Source: Catonia carolina (Eukaryota > Arthropoda > Insecta > Hemiptera > Achilidae). Taken from it: 64,000 nucleotides of DNA. Each line of letters begins with the position of its first letter. The stretch's first letter is position 1. The notes under the pieces are model-generated. The model searched no databases and had not been told where the DNA came from. It saw nothing but the letters and a program-made list of their open reading frames with translations. Positions 10,926 to 21,793 of the stretch are shown piece after piece. The stretch lies in the NCBI GenBank assembly GCA_035578175.1, contig JAQMRL010000006.1, forward strand, positions 27,412,393 through 27,476,392, given 5' to 3'. The translations under genes were made by a program, and so were the position numbers.

Positions 10926-12586
10926 TTTTTACAAATTTATTTTCTACGTTTTTTGCATAGGCCTATTACTAATTGTTGGAGCATTTAAGGAAGTCCTAAA
11001 AATGCCGGTAGGCCTATATGTGCATGTACAAGATGAATAACTGGTACAAATTTCAGCCCGGTAGTTTTAATTGTTTTCGAGAAAAATGTACCTAAAATTT
11101 AAAAAATATAAATTTACGAGAACAGGCAAAAAACAAAGAACCAAAAACAAAACGTACTCACATAAGTAAATTTCCCATCAACAGTTGGGTAGAAAGATGA
11201 ACCAACAGGTGAAAATATTAAAAATAGTGATGCAGATATTTTTAAAAACTAAAATTCCCTTTGTATAAAACGATCAGTACAATAAAATTATGAAAAATAT
11301 TCGTTCTTGGTTACATTATCATTTTTCTGGGCAGACCTGGTAAAAACTTAATTTGTTTATTAAAATAATGTTTTTGACGTAATTTAATGTCTTGTAGATC
11401 TAGGGCTGAACTTTTGAAAACCATAAAAAACCGAAAATCGAAATTTTCTGTCAAAACCATCATACAGTCCCTTAAATTAACATCATTACGATTTTTTATA
11501 GTTTTTTCTGTCAAAACTTTTAGTTGGGTAACTTTTGATCCTCTTTCTTTAGAAATTTGTTGCTCGTAGCCTTGTTGTTTTCTTGCTTCTTATATTTTCA
11601 CAGCTTATTTTTCTTACGAGTGAGCTTATTGTTTATTCGTTTTCCGAAAATTCATTATTTTCATACAAAAGTAGGCTAATATTTACTCAAAAACGGTTAG
11701 AGATATTGACTTCAGATTTTTAAGGTATATATACATTCATTGCATAAGAATACACATTTTGACATGGCAGTTTAACAAAAAACTAGATCAAACAGATTTT
11801 ATAATTACAAATAGCTTAAATTTTTTGGAAATTATTGACATTAGCAAAGAAATTTTTTTTCTGATGAACTAAAAGTTAATTTGACAAACCCTCATGTTAA
11901 AATGTGTACCGAGGTTCAATAAATTTGTCATTAGTAGATTGCATGTAGATTTTTACAAATTTAGTAATTAATTTAATAATAAGTTAGTAATTAAAATTAG
12001 TAGGTTTTCGCTGTAAAATAAAGTTCTACGTTTATTGCAGTAAATGAAAAGACTACCTACTATAGGAATCAATAAGACATCCATTATGTTTTACAATTTA
12101 ATAAAATTACTCTTTACTAAGTAAAATGAAATAAAGCTTTTTTTAAGGTGTGAACAAAATTTTTTGTTTTTATAAAACGGAACATGGTTGGTTGAATTCT
12201 TTTTAAAGAAACCCTAATCGTATACGAAACAAAGCGAATAAGAACGTTTTAATTTGACATAAGATTTATGTGAATAATTTTTAGGAACTAACATGGAAAT
12301 TTTGTGAATAATTAACAGAATTGTGGATGCAAATAAAATGGTAATACTTTGATTGACATGAGATAACAGTAATTAACATACAAGCTTATATGTTTACCCT
12401 AAGCAAACATATTTTTCAAAAGTGAATAAACTAAATTTTTTGAATATATTTGCATGCATATAGGCCTATTTTACAAGTTTGTTTATGCGAAAAAAGTATT
12501 CTACGTAGATGGATTATTAATATGTAATCTTTTTAACTAAATTATAACAAACCGTCTTAATTCTTTAGCTAATATTTAAACAACAC
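10926..12586. other. No gene seen
   Basis: AT-rich sequence. Two short antisense frames at 11311-11569 lack recognisable motifs. Confidence 0.5.
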
Positions 12587-12588
12587 TA

Positions 12589-13538
12589 CGAGGTGTGGCT
12601 ATTAAATAACGAGACTGACGTTGTAAAAAATTTTATTTTTATTTTACACATAATCACTTATTGTCACCTTCAATATCACTCCTTGTCTATCTCTACAATG
12701 CTCCAAGCGAATTTTCCATTCTTGGAAACAGTGCTGGAAGTCATCTTCTGTCAGCTCCTTCAGGACACGTGCCGTTTTCTCTTTTACAGCTTCTACAGAC
12801 TCAAATCTTGTCTCTTTAAAATGCAGATTTCACTTTAGGGAAAAGGTAGAAGTCACATGGTGCAAGATCTGGTGAATAAGGTGAATGTTCTAACACTAAG
12901 ATGCTGTACTTGGCTAGGAACCTCTTGACAGACAACGCGGAATGAGCTGGTGCATTGTCTTGGTGGAAAACCAATGATTTGTCCTTCCACATTTCGGGAC
13001 GTTTTTCCTTACTCTTTGACGTAGTTTAGAAAGTACCTCAAGGTAGTAATATTGATTAATTGTTTGACCTTCAGGAACCCAATGAAGGTACACAATCCCA
13101 TGGATATAAAAAAAAAACAATGATCATTGCTTTAAATTTTGACTTGCTCATTCGAGTTTTTTTTGGCTCTCGGTGAAGTTCGGCTCTTCCAGCGCATGGA
13201 TTGGCGCTCGTTTTCGAATCATAAGTGAAAAAACACGTTTCATCACATGTTATCATTTCCAAAAAATTTGGGTCATTTTCAATCGCGTACAAAGTGTCAG
13301 TACAAACATTTTTGCGAGCTTTATTTTAAACATTTTTGAGCGGCACTTGTTCTGAAGGAGCTGACAGAAGATGACTTCCAGAACTGTTTCCAACAATGGA
13401 AAATTCACATGGAGCGTTGTAGGGGTAGAGAAGGAGTGTATAATAAAGGTGACAATAAGGGTAGTTATTGTGATTGTGTATAAAATAAAAATAAAATTTT
13501 TTACAACGTTAGTCTCGTTATTTAATAGCCACACCTCG
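12589..13538 (-). mobile_element. Foldback mariner derivative M1
   Basis: A 950-bp element flanked by TA (12587-12588, 13539-13540) with ends CGAGGTGTGGCTATTAAATA in inverted orientation. The left arm (12589-12774) and right arm (13340-13538) are inverted copies of about 200 bp, far longer than the ~30-bp ends usual for mariner. Both arms encode the transposase C-terminus (LKELTEDDFQ, QQWKI). The normal 5' end is thus replaced by an inverted copy of the 3' end. The breakpoint differs from that in M2-M4, so M1 arose independently. Confidence 0.85.
12640..13339 (-). pseudogene. mariner transposase remnant in M1
   Basis: Minus-strand transposase relic retaining more of the middle than M2-M4. 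Visible parts are YAIENDPNFLEMITCDETCFF (first catalytic Asp in CDET), HGIVYLHWVPEGQTINQYYY, FSTKTMHQLIP (frame-shifted form of HQDNAPAH), and the SPDLAPCDF region. The whole N-terminal DNA-binding part is missing and frames are broken. It cannot be active. Confidence 0.8.
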
Positions 13539-13540
13539 TA

Positions 13541-14436
13541 TATTACTCTGCCTGTATTAATTTTGGATCAGCAATTTTAAAAATATGTTGTAATATGTGT
13601 AATATGGTTTTGATAAAATGGAGCAATTGCTCATGAATATGAAGCAAAAGATTTTCTCATTTGCAAAATGTAGCATATCAAATAATAATTACATAGCTAA
13701 CAGAGCTATTACTTTTTCTCGTATGAATAACCTTTACATTTTTCATTTCATTTCTAAAGGCTTTCCTCTATTTTTATTTAGTTCAAAAACATTTTTTTTA
13801 ATAAGATTTGTGTGTTATTCCAGTTCTGAATAAAGTTATCCTAAGATCTGTATTTTTCTGTTTTAAACTTTATTTTCAAATGTGAACGCATAAATCAAAA
13901 CCAGAAAATTTGAAAGATAAAGGAAAACATACAATGTCAGCATGATTGACGTGAGGAATGGCGGAAAAAACTTTGAATTATTATCTTAAAAATTTTGGGT
14001 CATAGTTTTTATGGAAACATAGAGTTAAATTTTTACTATTTACTGTGAAACAAATTTTTTAAGGCTATTAATAGGTAGGCTATTACTTACTTATAATTAT
14101 TTTCTGAAAATTAATCAAGCATTTGAAAAAGATTTGTTCGAACTATCTTCTTTCCTAGTACAGGAAGAGTAAATAGATTCTTTATTTTGTCTATTTTGTA
14201 GTAATAAAGGTTAGTGCCAAAATAGTAAAAATTTTACGGAAAGGCCACTAATATAATAAAAATTCATTTAAAAAGGTAGGGTATAAATTTATATTTTGTT
14301 AGAGTACAAAATTTGTCATGAAAATCTCTTAGAAATCAAAATTTCTATAGTATTTTGAACTAGTAAATGTTGAACATAAAGTTAGAAAAATATTCTTATT
14401 TCCGGATACAATATTAAATTTAGGTTTAAGTAATTT
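13541..14436. other. No gene seen
   Basis: AT-rich spacer. The 71-codon frame at 13618-13833 shows no known motif and has the base composition of its surroundings. Confidence 0.5.
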
Positions 14437-14577
14437 TTACTTTCTCTTGCCTATATGAATATTTAGGAAGGAAAGTATATTGTTTTCATGTTGATTTTTT
14501 GAAATTGAGTTTTCACCGGATCTACACGTTTTCAGACCCCCTGAACCCTAAAAACATGTTTTTAGCGATTGGTCTGT

Positions 14578-14624
<47 letters not shown>

Positions 14625-15406
14625 CGTGTGTGTGTGTGTGAACAGAATATCTCAAGAACGGAACATTGTACGAACTTGAAACTTAAGTTAGACACCACTA
14701 CCGGACCCGACACGAACGTTTTCATCAAAATCGGTCAACCGGAAGAAGTAGTTTGTTCGTGTCATTTTTCACTCTGCGATTTTCTGAAAAATGGGTTCTA
14801 TGATTTTTTTTAAAATCGCCTCATTTACTAAATTTTTTATGCTTTACAAGATAGGGTAAGCGTCGTCTGCTGAAATTCTTGGAGAGGCTGTCTTTACGTA
14901 AAAGGATTGTTTTTTTAAGATTGCAACTTTAATATGCATTTTAGCACAAAAATGTATATATTAATCAAAGTTTTAGAAAATTGAAAATCCTACAACTTTT
15001 ATTTCAAACTTTTTTTTGTGTAACGCTTAGTTTAGCGATAATTAGTGATTTTCTGTTTTTTTTTATAAAAATCTGTAAAAAAATGATTTTTTTAAAGATT
15101 TCGGCCTTAGTATGCATTTTACGACAAAAGTGTATAACCAAATGTCTGGGGAATCAAAAGAGTTATAACTTTTGTTTTAAGAATTTTTCTCTACAGAGCC
15201 TAGTTTAGCGTGAAAGTGATTTTTCTTATTATTAAGCAAAACTAAGGTAGGTTTTCATTTTGCATCATTCACTCATGATTAAAATTAGGTTATGTGTTTA
15301 AAGTTAGTATTTTTGTTTATTTCTGATGTTTTATTACTTAGGTTATATTGTTCATTATTTAGATTGGCAAGAGAAAGTTGTATGAGTGTTTCACACCAGA
15401 TTTTTT
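14437..15406 (+). mobile_element. Family H element, copy 1 (full length)
   Basis: A ~970-bp member of the commonest family in the window. It starts ACTTTCTCTTGCCTATATGA and ends GGCAAGAGAAAGT followed by a GTGTTTCACACCAGATTTTTT-type end. The first 40 bp fold on themselves (TACTTTC ... GAAAGTA and CCTATAT ... ATATAGG type pairing). Short inverted repeats ACTTTCTCTTGCC / GGCAAGAGAAAGT sit near both ends, and a (TG)n(CG)n tract lies at 14576-14640. One-sided terminal hairpin, short subterminal repeats and a microsatellite core are reported for Helentron-associated HINE elements, but I could not prove that class. No transposase. Confidence 0.75.
14576..14640. repeat. (TG)n(CG)n microsatellite in family H
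   Basis: Dinucleotide tract with a short CG core. Open frames through it on both strands are artefacts of the repeat. Confidence 0.9.
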
Positions 15407-16290
15407 AAATAAAACTTACAAGAACTTTGGGATTTAGTAAAATGTATAGTTAACAAATTATTTATTTCTAGATCTTTAAGAAAATTACATTGATCTAATT
15501 TTCTTTAAAGAAGCAAAGATTAAGTTTACCAACCAAAAACAAAAGAAGTAAAAAAAAGTTAAAAGGGTGAAAAGATAATTAAGAGTAAAGATGGAAGGGA
15601 GTGGTTTTTTCGGTGGAAAAGTAGGGGAGGAACTTTTTAATGAAAAGATCAGAGAGAAAAGGAGAGAAAGTATAGCTAAACATTTGGAATTCCCTGTGTA
15701 TATCCCCACTACTGTTATAGAAGTCTTCTCTCCATTAGGTACAATGCAAGGAATGTAACCCAGGTGCTCAAAAGCCCTTTGAAAAGCACTCCTTCTCCTA
15801 ACGGAGAAGCAAGTATTTCATCTCTTCCAAAGGAAAACATTCCAACCCTTTTCTTCTACCTAACCGTTTGTTATGTACCGTTTTCCGTGACCTCTAACCT
15901 AATATTTATTGTTATTATAGTTGTTTAATTAACAGATTTCTGAAAATTTCCCTTATTAATCTTCGTCTGTTATTATTAAATTCTTTCCCGTGAGTTTACT
16001 TTTTTCTGATGAAATAAGCCTAAGGCTATATGTTTATGAATACCGTTGATGTACCATAATTTCAAGTATTTATTGAGGTTTCTGAGGTAAAATATTTTTT
16101 AAGTAGGCCTACTGCAGGACTCGAGTTAAGTATGAACTTAAGGATTTTAAGTTCATAATCAAAAATTTTAAGAGATTTACCTTAAACCTTAAAATGAACT
16201 TGTAAAAATGTAAATGATAAATTAATTCTTTTCACGAATGTTCATTTTCAAAATTTCTGCAGCTGTAAATATTTCCATAACCTAAGTATA
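15407..16290. other. No confirmed gene; one small open frame
   Basis: Spacer between two family H copies. It holds a richer patch at 15560-15860, described separately. The rest is AT-rich. Confidence 0.5.
15591..15758 (+). CDS. Possible small ORF, unknown
   Basis: ATG with a favourable context (AAAGATGG) opens a 55-codon frame with the segment GFFGGKVGEELFNEKIREK and a charged helix-like stretch, ending at TAA. The base composition is less AT-rich than the neighbours and the region resembles coding sequence more than spacer. I recognise no family. It may be a relic of a mobile element or an exon fragment. Treat as a weak prediction. Confidence 0.2.
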   Translation: MEGSGFFGGKVGEELFNEKIREKRRESIAKHLEFPVYIPTTVIEVFSPLGTMQGM

Positions 16291-16449
16291 TAATTTTTAC
16301 TTTCTCTTGCCTGTATGAATATATAGGAAGAAAAGTATTGTTTTCGTGTAGATTTTTCGAAATCGAGTTTTCACCAAATCTACACGTTTTCAGACCCCCT
16401 GAACCCCAAAAAACATGTTTTTAGCGATTTGTCTGTGTGCGTGCGCGCG

Positions 16450-16488
<39 letters not shown>

Positions 16489-17267
16489 TGTGAACAGAAA
16501 ATCTCACGAACGGAATATTGTACGAAGTTGAAACTTGAAACTTAAGTTAGGTATCACTAGAGGATCCGATACAAACATTTTCATCAAAATCTGTCAACCG
16601 GAAGAAGCAGTTTATTCGTGCCATTTTTCACTTTTTTGCAATTTTCTCAAAAACGGCTACTACGATTTTTTTAAAAATCGCTTCATATAGGCCTACTACA
16701 TTTTTTATGCTTTACAAGATAAGGTAGGCGCCATGTCTGCTGATATTCTTGGGGAGGTTGTGCTCTTGTAAAAATTTTTTTTATAAGATTGCGGCCTTAA
16801 AATACATTTTAGAGCAAAAGTATACCCTACATAAATAGTTCTATATAAAAAGGATGAAGACAATTTTAAAATCTACAACTTTTATTTCAAACATTTCTTT
16901 GTACGTATAGCACATAGTTTAGTGGTAATAAGTGATTTTCTGTTGTTTTTTCATAAAAATAAGTAAAAAAATGACAAAAGTGTATAGACTATAATTAAAT
17001 TTATAGCGAATTAAAAGATTTAAAACTTTTAGTTCTAGCATTTTTCTCTACAGAGCCTAGTTTAGCGTGAAAGTGATTTTTCGTATTATTGCTAAACTAA
17101 GGTTGATTTTTATTTTGCACCATTCACTCATGATTAAAATGAGGTTATGTTTTTTGAGGTTAGTTTTATTTTATTTCTAATGTTTTATTACTAATGTTAG
17201 GTTATATTGTTCAATATTTGCATTGGTAAGAGAAAGTCGTGTGCGTGTTTCACACCAGATTTTTTTG
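16291..17267 (+). mobile_element. Family H element, copy 2 (full length)
   Basis: Full-length copy, same ends as copy 1 (ACTTTCTCTTGCCTGTATGA at left; GGTAAGAGAAAGTCGTGTG then TTTCACACCAGATTTTTTT at right) with a (TG)n tract at 16434-16492. It shares the left flank word TAATTTTT with copy 1, suggesting that T-rich sequence is either the target or part of the element end. Confidence 0.75.
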
Positions 17268-17864
17268 TAATAATATGATTCTAAGTAAACTTTCATACTC
17301 AGTAAATGTATATAATTATTTTTAAATAGACTATCAAAAATAAAAATGTAATTTAATGTACATACTCAATAAAAAATGTGCGTTTTTAATATCTGTAAAC
17401 AACCATCAAAGAACAGCAGTTACTTGTTTTATAACCTAATATTCAAAATAAGCCGTTAAATAACCTTATTATTCATCACCTTTTATGATAACGATTCTCA
17501 TGTCAACGCGTTATCTCATGAAAATTTTCATTAGGTAATATACTTTTAATTAATTACCATCATAAAGTAACAGAATTAATTTCCTTATCATTTTCCATAA
17601 AGGTTTCCATAAAAATTAATCATATAATTTTATGGTACAATAACGGAAGGGTAATTAAAATAGAATTTAATGTATGGTATTAAATTTAATACGAGTTAAA
17701 TTTGGTACTTAATCTTATTAAGGGAGAAAAGTAAGTTCTTATAAGGCTAAATTTATTTCGACCAATAAATGTTCATTAAATTATTAAATAACAGAGTTTT
17801 AGATTTGTGTATTTGGTTAAAGTACTCATAAAATGTATAAAAAACTGTTTGTGGTTTTTGTTTT
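17268..17864. other. No gene seen
   Basis: AT-rich spacer. Confidence 0.5.
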
Positions 17865-18542
17865 TTTTACGTTCTCTTGACCTATGTAGGCCTACATGAA
17901 TATATCGGAAAAGAGCATTGTTTTCATGTCGATTTTTCGAAATCGAGTTTTCACCGTACAACAAAACATGTTTTTAGCTATTGGTCTGTGTGTGTGAGAA
18001 CAAAATATCTCAAGAACGAAACATCGAATGAATTAGAAACTTGAAAGTCAAGTTAGATACTACTACCGGATCTGACACGAACATTTTCATCAAAATCGGT
18101 CAACCGGAAGTAAAAGTTTATTTGTGTCATTTTTCACTTTTTGCGATTTTCTCAAAAACTGCTTCTACGATTTTTTTTTAATCGCCTTATTTACTACAAT
18201 TGTTATGCTCTGCAAGATATAGTATACGCCATGTCTGCTGAAATTCTCGGAAAAGCTGTTCTTAAGTAGAAAAAAATGGTTTTTAAAGATTGCGGCCTTA
18301 GGCCTAATATGGATTTTAGCGCAAAAGTGAATACAATAAAAGTTGTAAACATTTAAAAATCAACATAAATATTTCAAACAGTTTTTGTTTATGCTTAGTT
18401 TAACGGTAATTAGTAATTTTCTGTTTTGTTTTTTTGTTTATTTCTAATGTTTTATTACTAGTCTACTGTAATATTAGATTATAATGGTTATTTAATGCAT
18501 TGGCAAGAGAAAGTAGCGTGAGTGTTTTACACCAGATTTTTT
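17865..18542 (+). mobile_element. Family H element, copy 3 (internally deleted)
   Basis: Shorter copy (about 680 bp). The microsatellite is reduced to a few TG units near 17986, and the part between about 18425 and 18440 jumps towards the 3' end relative to copies 1 and 2. The 3' end GGCAAGAGAAAGTAGCGTGA is retained. Confidence 0.7.
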
Positions 18543-19654
18543 CTTTATAAAGTAATTTTATAGCCTATAATAAATGAAAGACTTAACAAATATCATAGGC
18601 TAATAATAATTTATTATTTATTTTGCAGTAATACATAATTTTTAGTATTAAAAATATGTCATGATATTAAATCTAATTTATGTTTAATTAATTTATCAAA
18701 CGAACCGGATGCCCAGCTATGAAGGAATTTATCCAGTAGGCTACAAATTTGAAAGTTCAGGCACAGTGTTAAGAGTCCAGTCAATCATTACTATTATTAG
18801 GGAAACTGGAAATAAAAGTTTTATGTTTTAGTTTATCAGTAACAGCTAATTTTAGATAATATTAGTATCATGAATTTTTTTTTTGATAAAATTAGGAAAT
18901 GTAACAAACCTTTCACGGGTAAGAAAGTAGGGTTATGAAAATTAATATGGAGAAATTGATCATTGATTACAAATTTTTTCATCAAACTAAGTAATATAAC
19001 AGTGTTAAAATCTAAAAATAAATTTGTTTTCATTTTTTCAAATCAAGACTTCTTAACTAATTTCCAAAAGTTGAATTAAAACTGGAAATTTTAATAATTC
19101 TGTATACTTTATCAAAACTTTTAATTTTTTTCTCATAAGATTCTGAATAAATTTTCCTCTATTAATCTTATTTATGTCAACATCTTTTCAAATATTTTGA
19201 TCGGTATACGAGTACATTACACTTTGCCGGTATATTATATCTTACAAACGAAAAAGAAGATTTCTAGTAACGAATTAAAATCAAGAAAGAAATAATTCCG
19301 TAGATCGATAGGTTATTTAAAAACAAGAAATAAGATGATACTGTAGATCAGATCGGAAAGAGAGATGTGTCGATCTAGAGAATCCAGTTTTGTTTTTATA
19401 AGTTAATAAGATAGGATTGTGTAACTTGTCGGTGTTTCCTAGGAACCAAACACACCTGCCATGCGGATCAAATTGTAAATGTTTTCTTTTGTAAATTATT
19501 TTATACGAATACATAATTCTTATTCCATCCATTTATTTATTTATACGTGTAATCAATATTAAAAATATACTAGTCCAGAATGTCAACATGTATTTTAGTT
19601 AGGTTAAGTAAATTCTAAGGGCTTAGGTTTGGGCTTAGGTTAAGTAAATTCGTT
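18543..19654. other. No gene seen
   Basis: AT-rich. The minus-strand frames at 18836-19033 and 19317-19532 have no recognisable motif. Confidence 0.5.
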
Positions 19655-20003
19655 AAAGGGTTAAAATAAATAGTTCTGTTTCTTATCACATGGTCAGCCA
19701 ATGAAATGACTGAATCATTTATGAACAGAAAGGTAGAGGTGTAAAAGACACTAATCAGAATTATCTCCTCTGAAAGTAATGAATTTCATTATACAGCCAG
19801 ACCCTGTTGTGAATGAAGTGAAGGTGTCATTTGCAGAGTGGAAAATATGTGCTTTTCAGAGGGCCCGGCATGATGATAAGCGTACTTTTCCATTCAGTGA
19901 AGAAGGCACTAGTAAACCACCTCACTCCTCGTTTTACTTAGTAAAACCTCTACAGTTTCAAACCAGCCTTTTGGCTGATGAACTAAAAAACCAACAACAC
20001 AAA
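19655..20003 (+). mobile_element. Family S copy D, 5'-truncated
   Basis: Starts inside the element (at AAAATAAATAGTTCTGTTTC) and runs to the tail CCAACAACACAAA. A 76-codon frame similar to that of copy A persists. No clear target-site duplication found. Confidence 0.72.
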
Positions 20004-20635
20004 TCCTAATAAGTCGGGTTATACCTAAAGTGGTTTCGATATATCGACTAATAAAAGAAAAACTTTATTTTATATTTTAGTTGTTATTTTCCCCGAACAG
20101 AGCCAATTCTAATTTCTAGACTAATTGAAGTGTTTTAGATATTTCTGTAAGCTTATTTAACAGATCTGTAGAAAAGTAGTCGGCCTACAGGTGTGCGTAA
20201 AAGTTTTGTTTTATTTGTACTGTATACAGTAAAACCTTTATTAACCGAAATAGCGTTTTACCGAAACGGCCCAGAAAAATAATACAAAATTAATTTATTC
20301 AGTACTGTAGAACTTATTATTAATTTCTATTTTTTCTATTCTATTTGTTTATTAATAATTAAACTTACATAAAATTTTTCAGCATTAAATTCTTTACAAA
20401 TGTTACGAGTATTACAAAACCAAATATTTATTTAAATAATAATCTACAGTATTTTTCATTTAATTATTTAATGAGAAATTTATCAACTTACAGTGAATAT
20501 TACAATAGCTTCTTATAGCCTAATACAAAATTTTACTTAATAAAACGAAACAAAATTTAATCGTTTGCAAAGCTTGATTTTCAGAATTTTTAGTTGTGTT
20601 TGATTTTTAATAAAAATATATATAGCCTATATAGA

Positions 20636-20955
20636 CTATCCCTAATTTGTGTACGTTGAAATCTGTTCAATTCAGAACAAAAAGCAACCCCATGACCCAA
20701 TGAGATGAGGATGATGTGTATGACGTGTAGATGAGGTGTAGTCTTGTACAGACCCAGGCCGACCATTCCTGAGAGAGTATGGTTTATTGAAACCCAACCA
20801 TCAAAGTACACCGGTAACCACTGTCTAGTATTCAAATCCGTATAAAAGTAAATACCTTTACTAGGATTCGAACCAGGAACCTTCGTCTCCGAAAATCAGC
20901 TGTTAAACAGCTGATTTTGGCGACGACTTTACCTCTAGACCAACCCGGTGGGTTT
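20636..20955 (-). mobile_element. tRNA-derived SINE (family C)
   Basis: Read on the minus strand it starts CCGGGTTGGTCTAGAGG (A-box-like TGGTCTAGAGGTAAAG) and carries a B-box GGTTCGAATCC (complement at 20864-20874). Between them is a perfect short palindrome, AAATCAGCTG-TTTAA-CAGCTGATTT, in place of a normal anticodon arm. The body continues to about 20636. A second copy at 57218 and an internal piece at 59385 confirm a dispersed family. Confidence 0.75.
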
Positions 20956-20975
20956 TTAATAAAAAAAAAAGAAGG

Positions 20976-21172
20976 CGCAATCTTTAAAAAAACGAGTTAA
21001 TTTTAGTAATAATTTTTTTTTAGAAAATTTAATTTTGAACAATTTGATGTAAATAAAGTCAATTAACAACTTTTTGTTGTTGTTAATTGACTTTATTTAC
21101 ATCAAATTGTTCAAAATTAAATTTTCTAAAAAAAATTTATTACTAAAATTAACTCGTTTTTTTAAGATTGCG
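20976..21172. repeat. 95-bp near-perfect palindrome
   Basis: Arms 20976-21070 and 21079-21172 are inverted copies differing at only a few positions, separated by an 8-nt loop (TTTTTGTT). The right arm runs into family H sequence (AAGATTGCG). Such long near-perfect palindromes are short-lived in genomes, so it is either very recent or a cloning/assembly artefact. Confidence 0.85.
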
Positions 21173-21691
21173 ACTTAAAATAATTTGCATTGTAGCGCAA
21201 AAATGTGTATAATAAAAGTTGTAGAAAATGAAAAATCGTACAATTTCAAACATTTTTTTATAACGCTTAATTTTGCGGTTATTAGAAATTTTCTGTTATT
21301 TTCTCACGAAAACCTGTAAGAAATCGATTTTTTAAGATTTCAGCCTTAGTATGCATTTTACGACAAAAGTGTACCTATAATATGTGTACCTATAAGTGTA
21401 GGCCTACCTATAATCAAATTTATATAGGAAATTAAAAGATCTACAACTTTAATTTTAAGCATTTTTCTCTACAGAGCCTAGTTTAGCGTGAAAGAGTGAT
21501 TTTCCGTAGCTTTAAGCCAAAGTGAGGTTGATTTTCATTTTGCGTCTTTCACTCATGATTAAAAAAAAGGTTATGTTTTTTGAGGTTAGTTTTTTGTTTG
21601 TTTCTAATGTTTTATTACTAATGTTAGGTTATATTGTTAATTATTTGCATTGACAAGAGAAAATTTGCGAGTGTTTCACACCAGATTTTTT
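21160..21691 (+). mobile_element. Family H element, copy 4 (3' half)
   Basis: Covers the part from AAGATTGCGAC through GCCTTAGTATGCATTTTACG to the end motif TTTCACACCAGATTTTT. The 5' half, including the microsatellite, is absent and the break coincides with the palindrome. Confidence 0.7.
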
Positions 21692-21793
21692 ACTTTAAAC
21701 TTTAAAGAAGTTCACATATTTTTAGCCGAAATTTTGGTTATCCGAAATGCTCTCTGACCCCTTTAAATTTCGGATAACGGAGGTTATACAGTA

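Larger units (their letters stand above)
20225..21793. mobile_element. pogo-like element remnant carrying other insertions
   Basis: Candidate terminal inverted repeats: TACAGTAAAACC-TTATTAACCGAAAT at left, and at right the complement of TACTGTATAACC-CGTTATCCGAAAT. TA lies at both extremes. The repeated CCGAAA words near each end are like those of Tigger/pogo-type elements. No transposase is visible. Inside are a tRNA-derived SINE, a large palindrome and a family H piece, so the outer element appears to be the oldest layer. Confidence 0.5.

Noticed and set aside
14499..14813. 104-codon frame with a long VCVCV/CARAR run
   Set aside because: It reads through the TG/CG microsatellite of family H; the opposite strand is open for the same reason.
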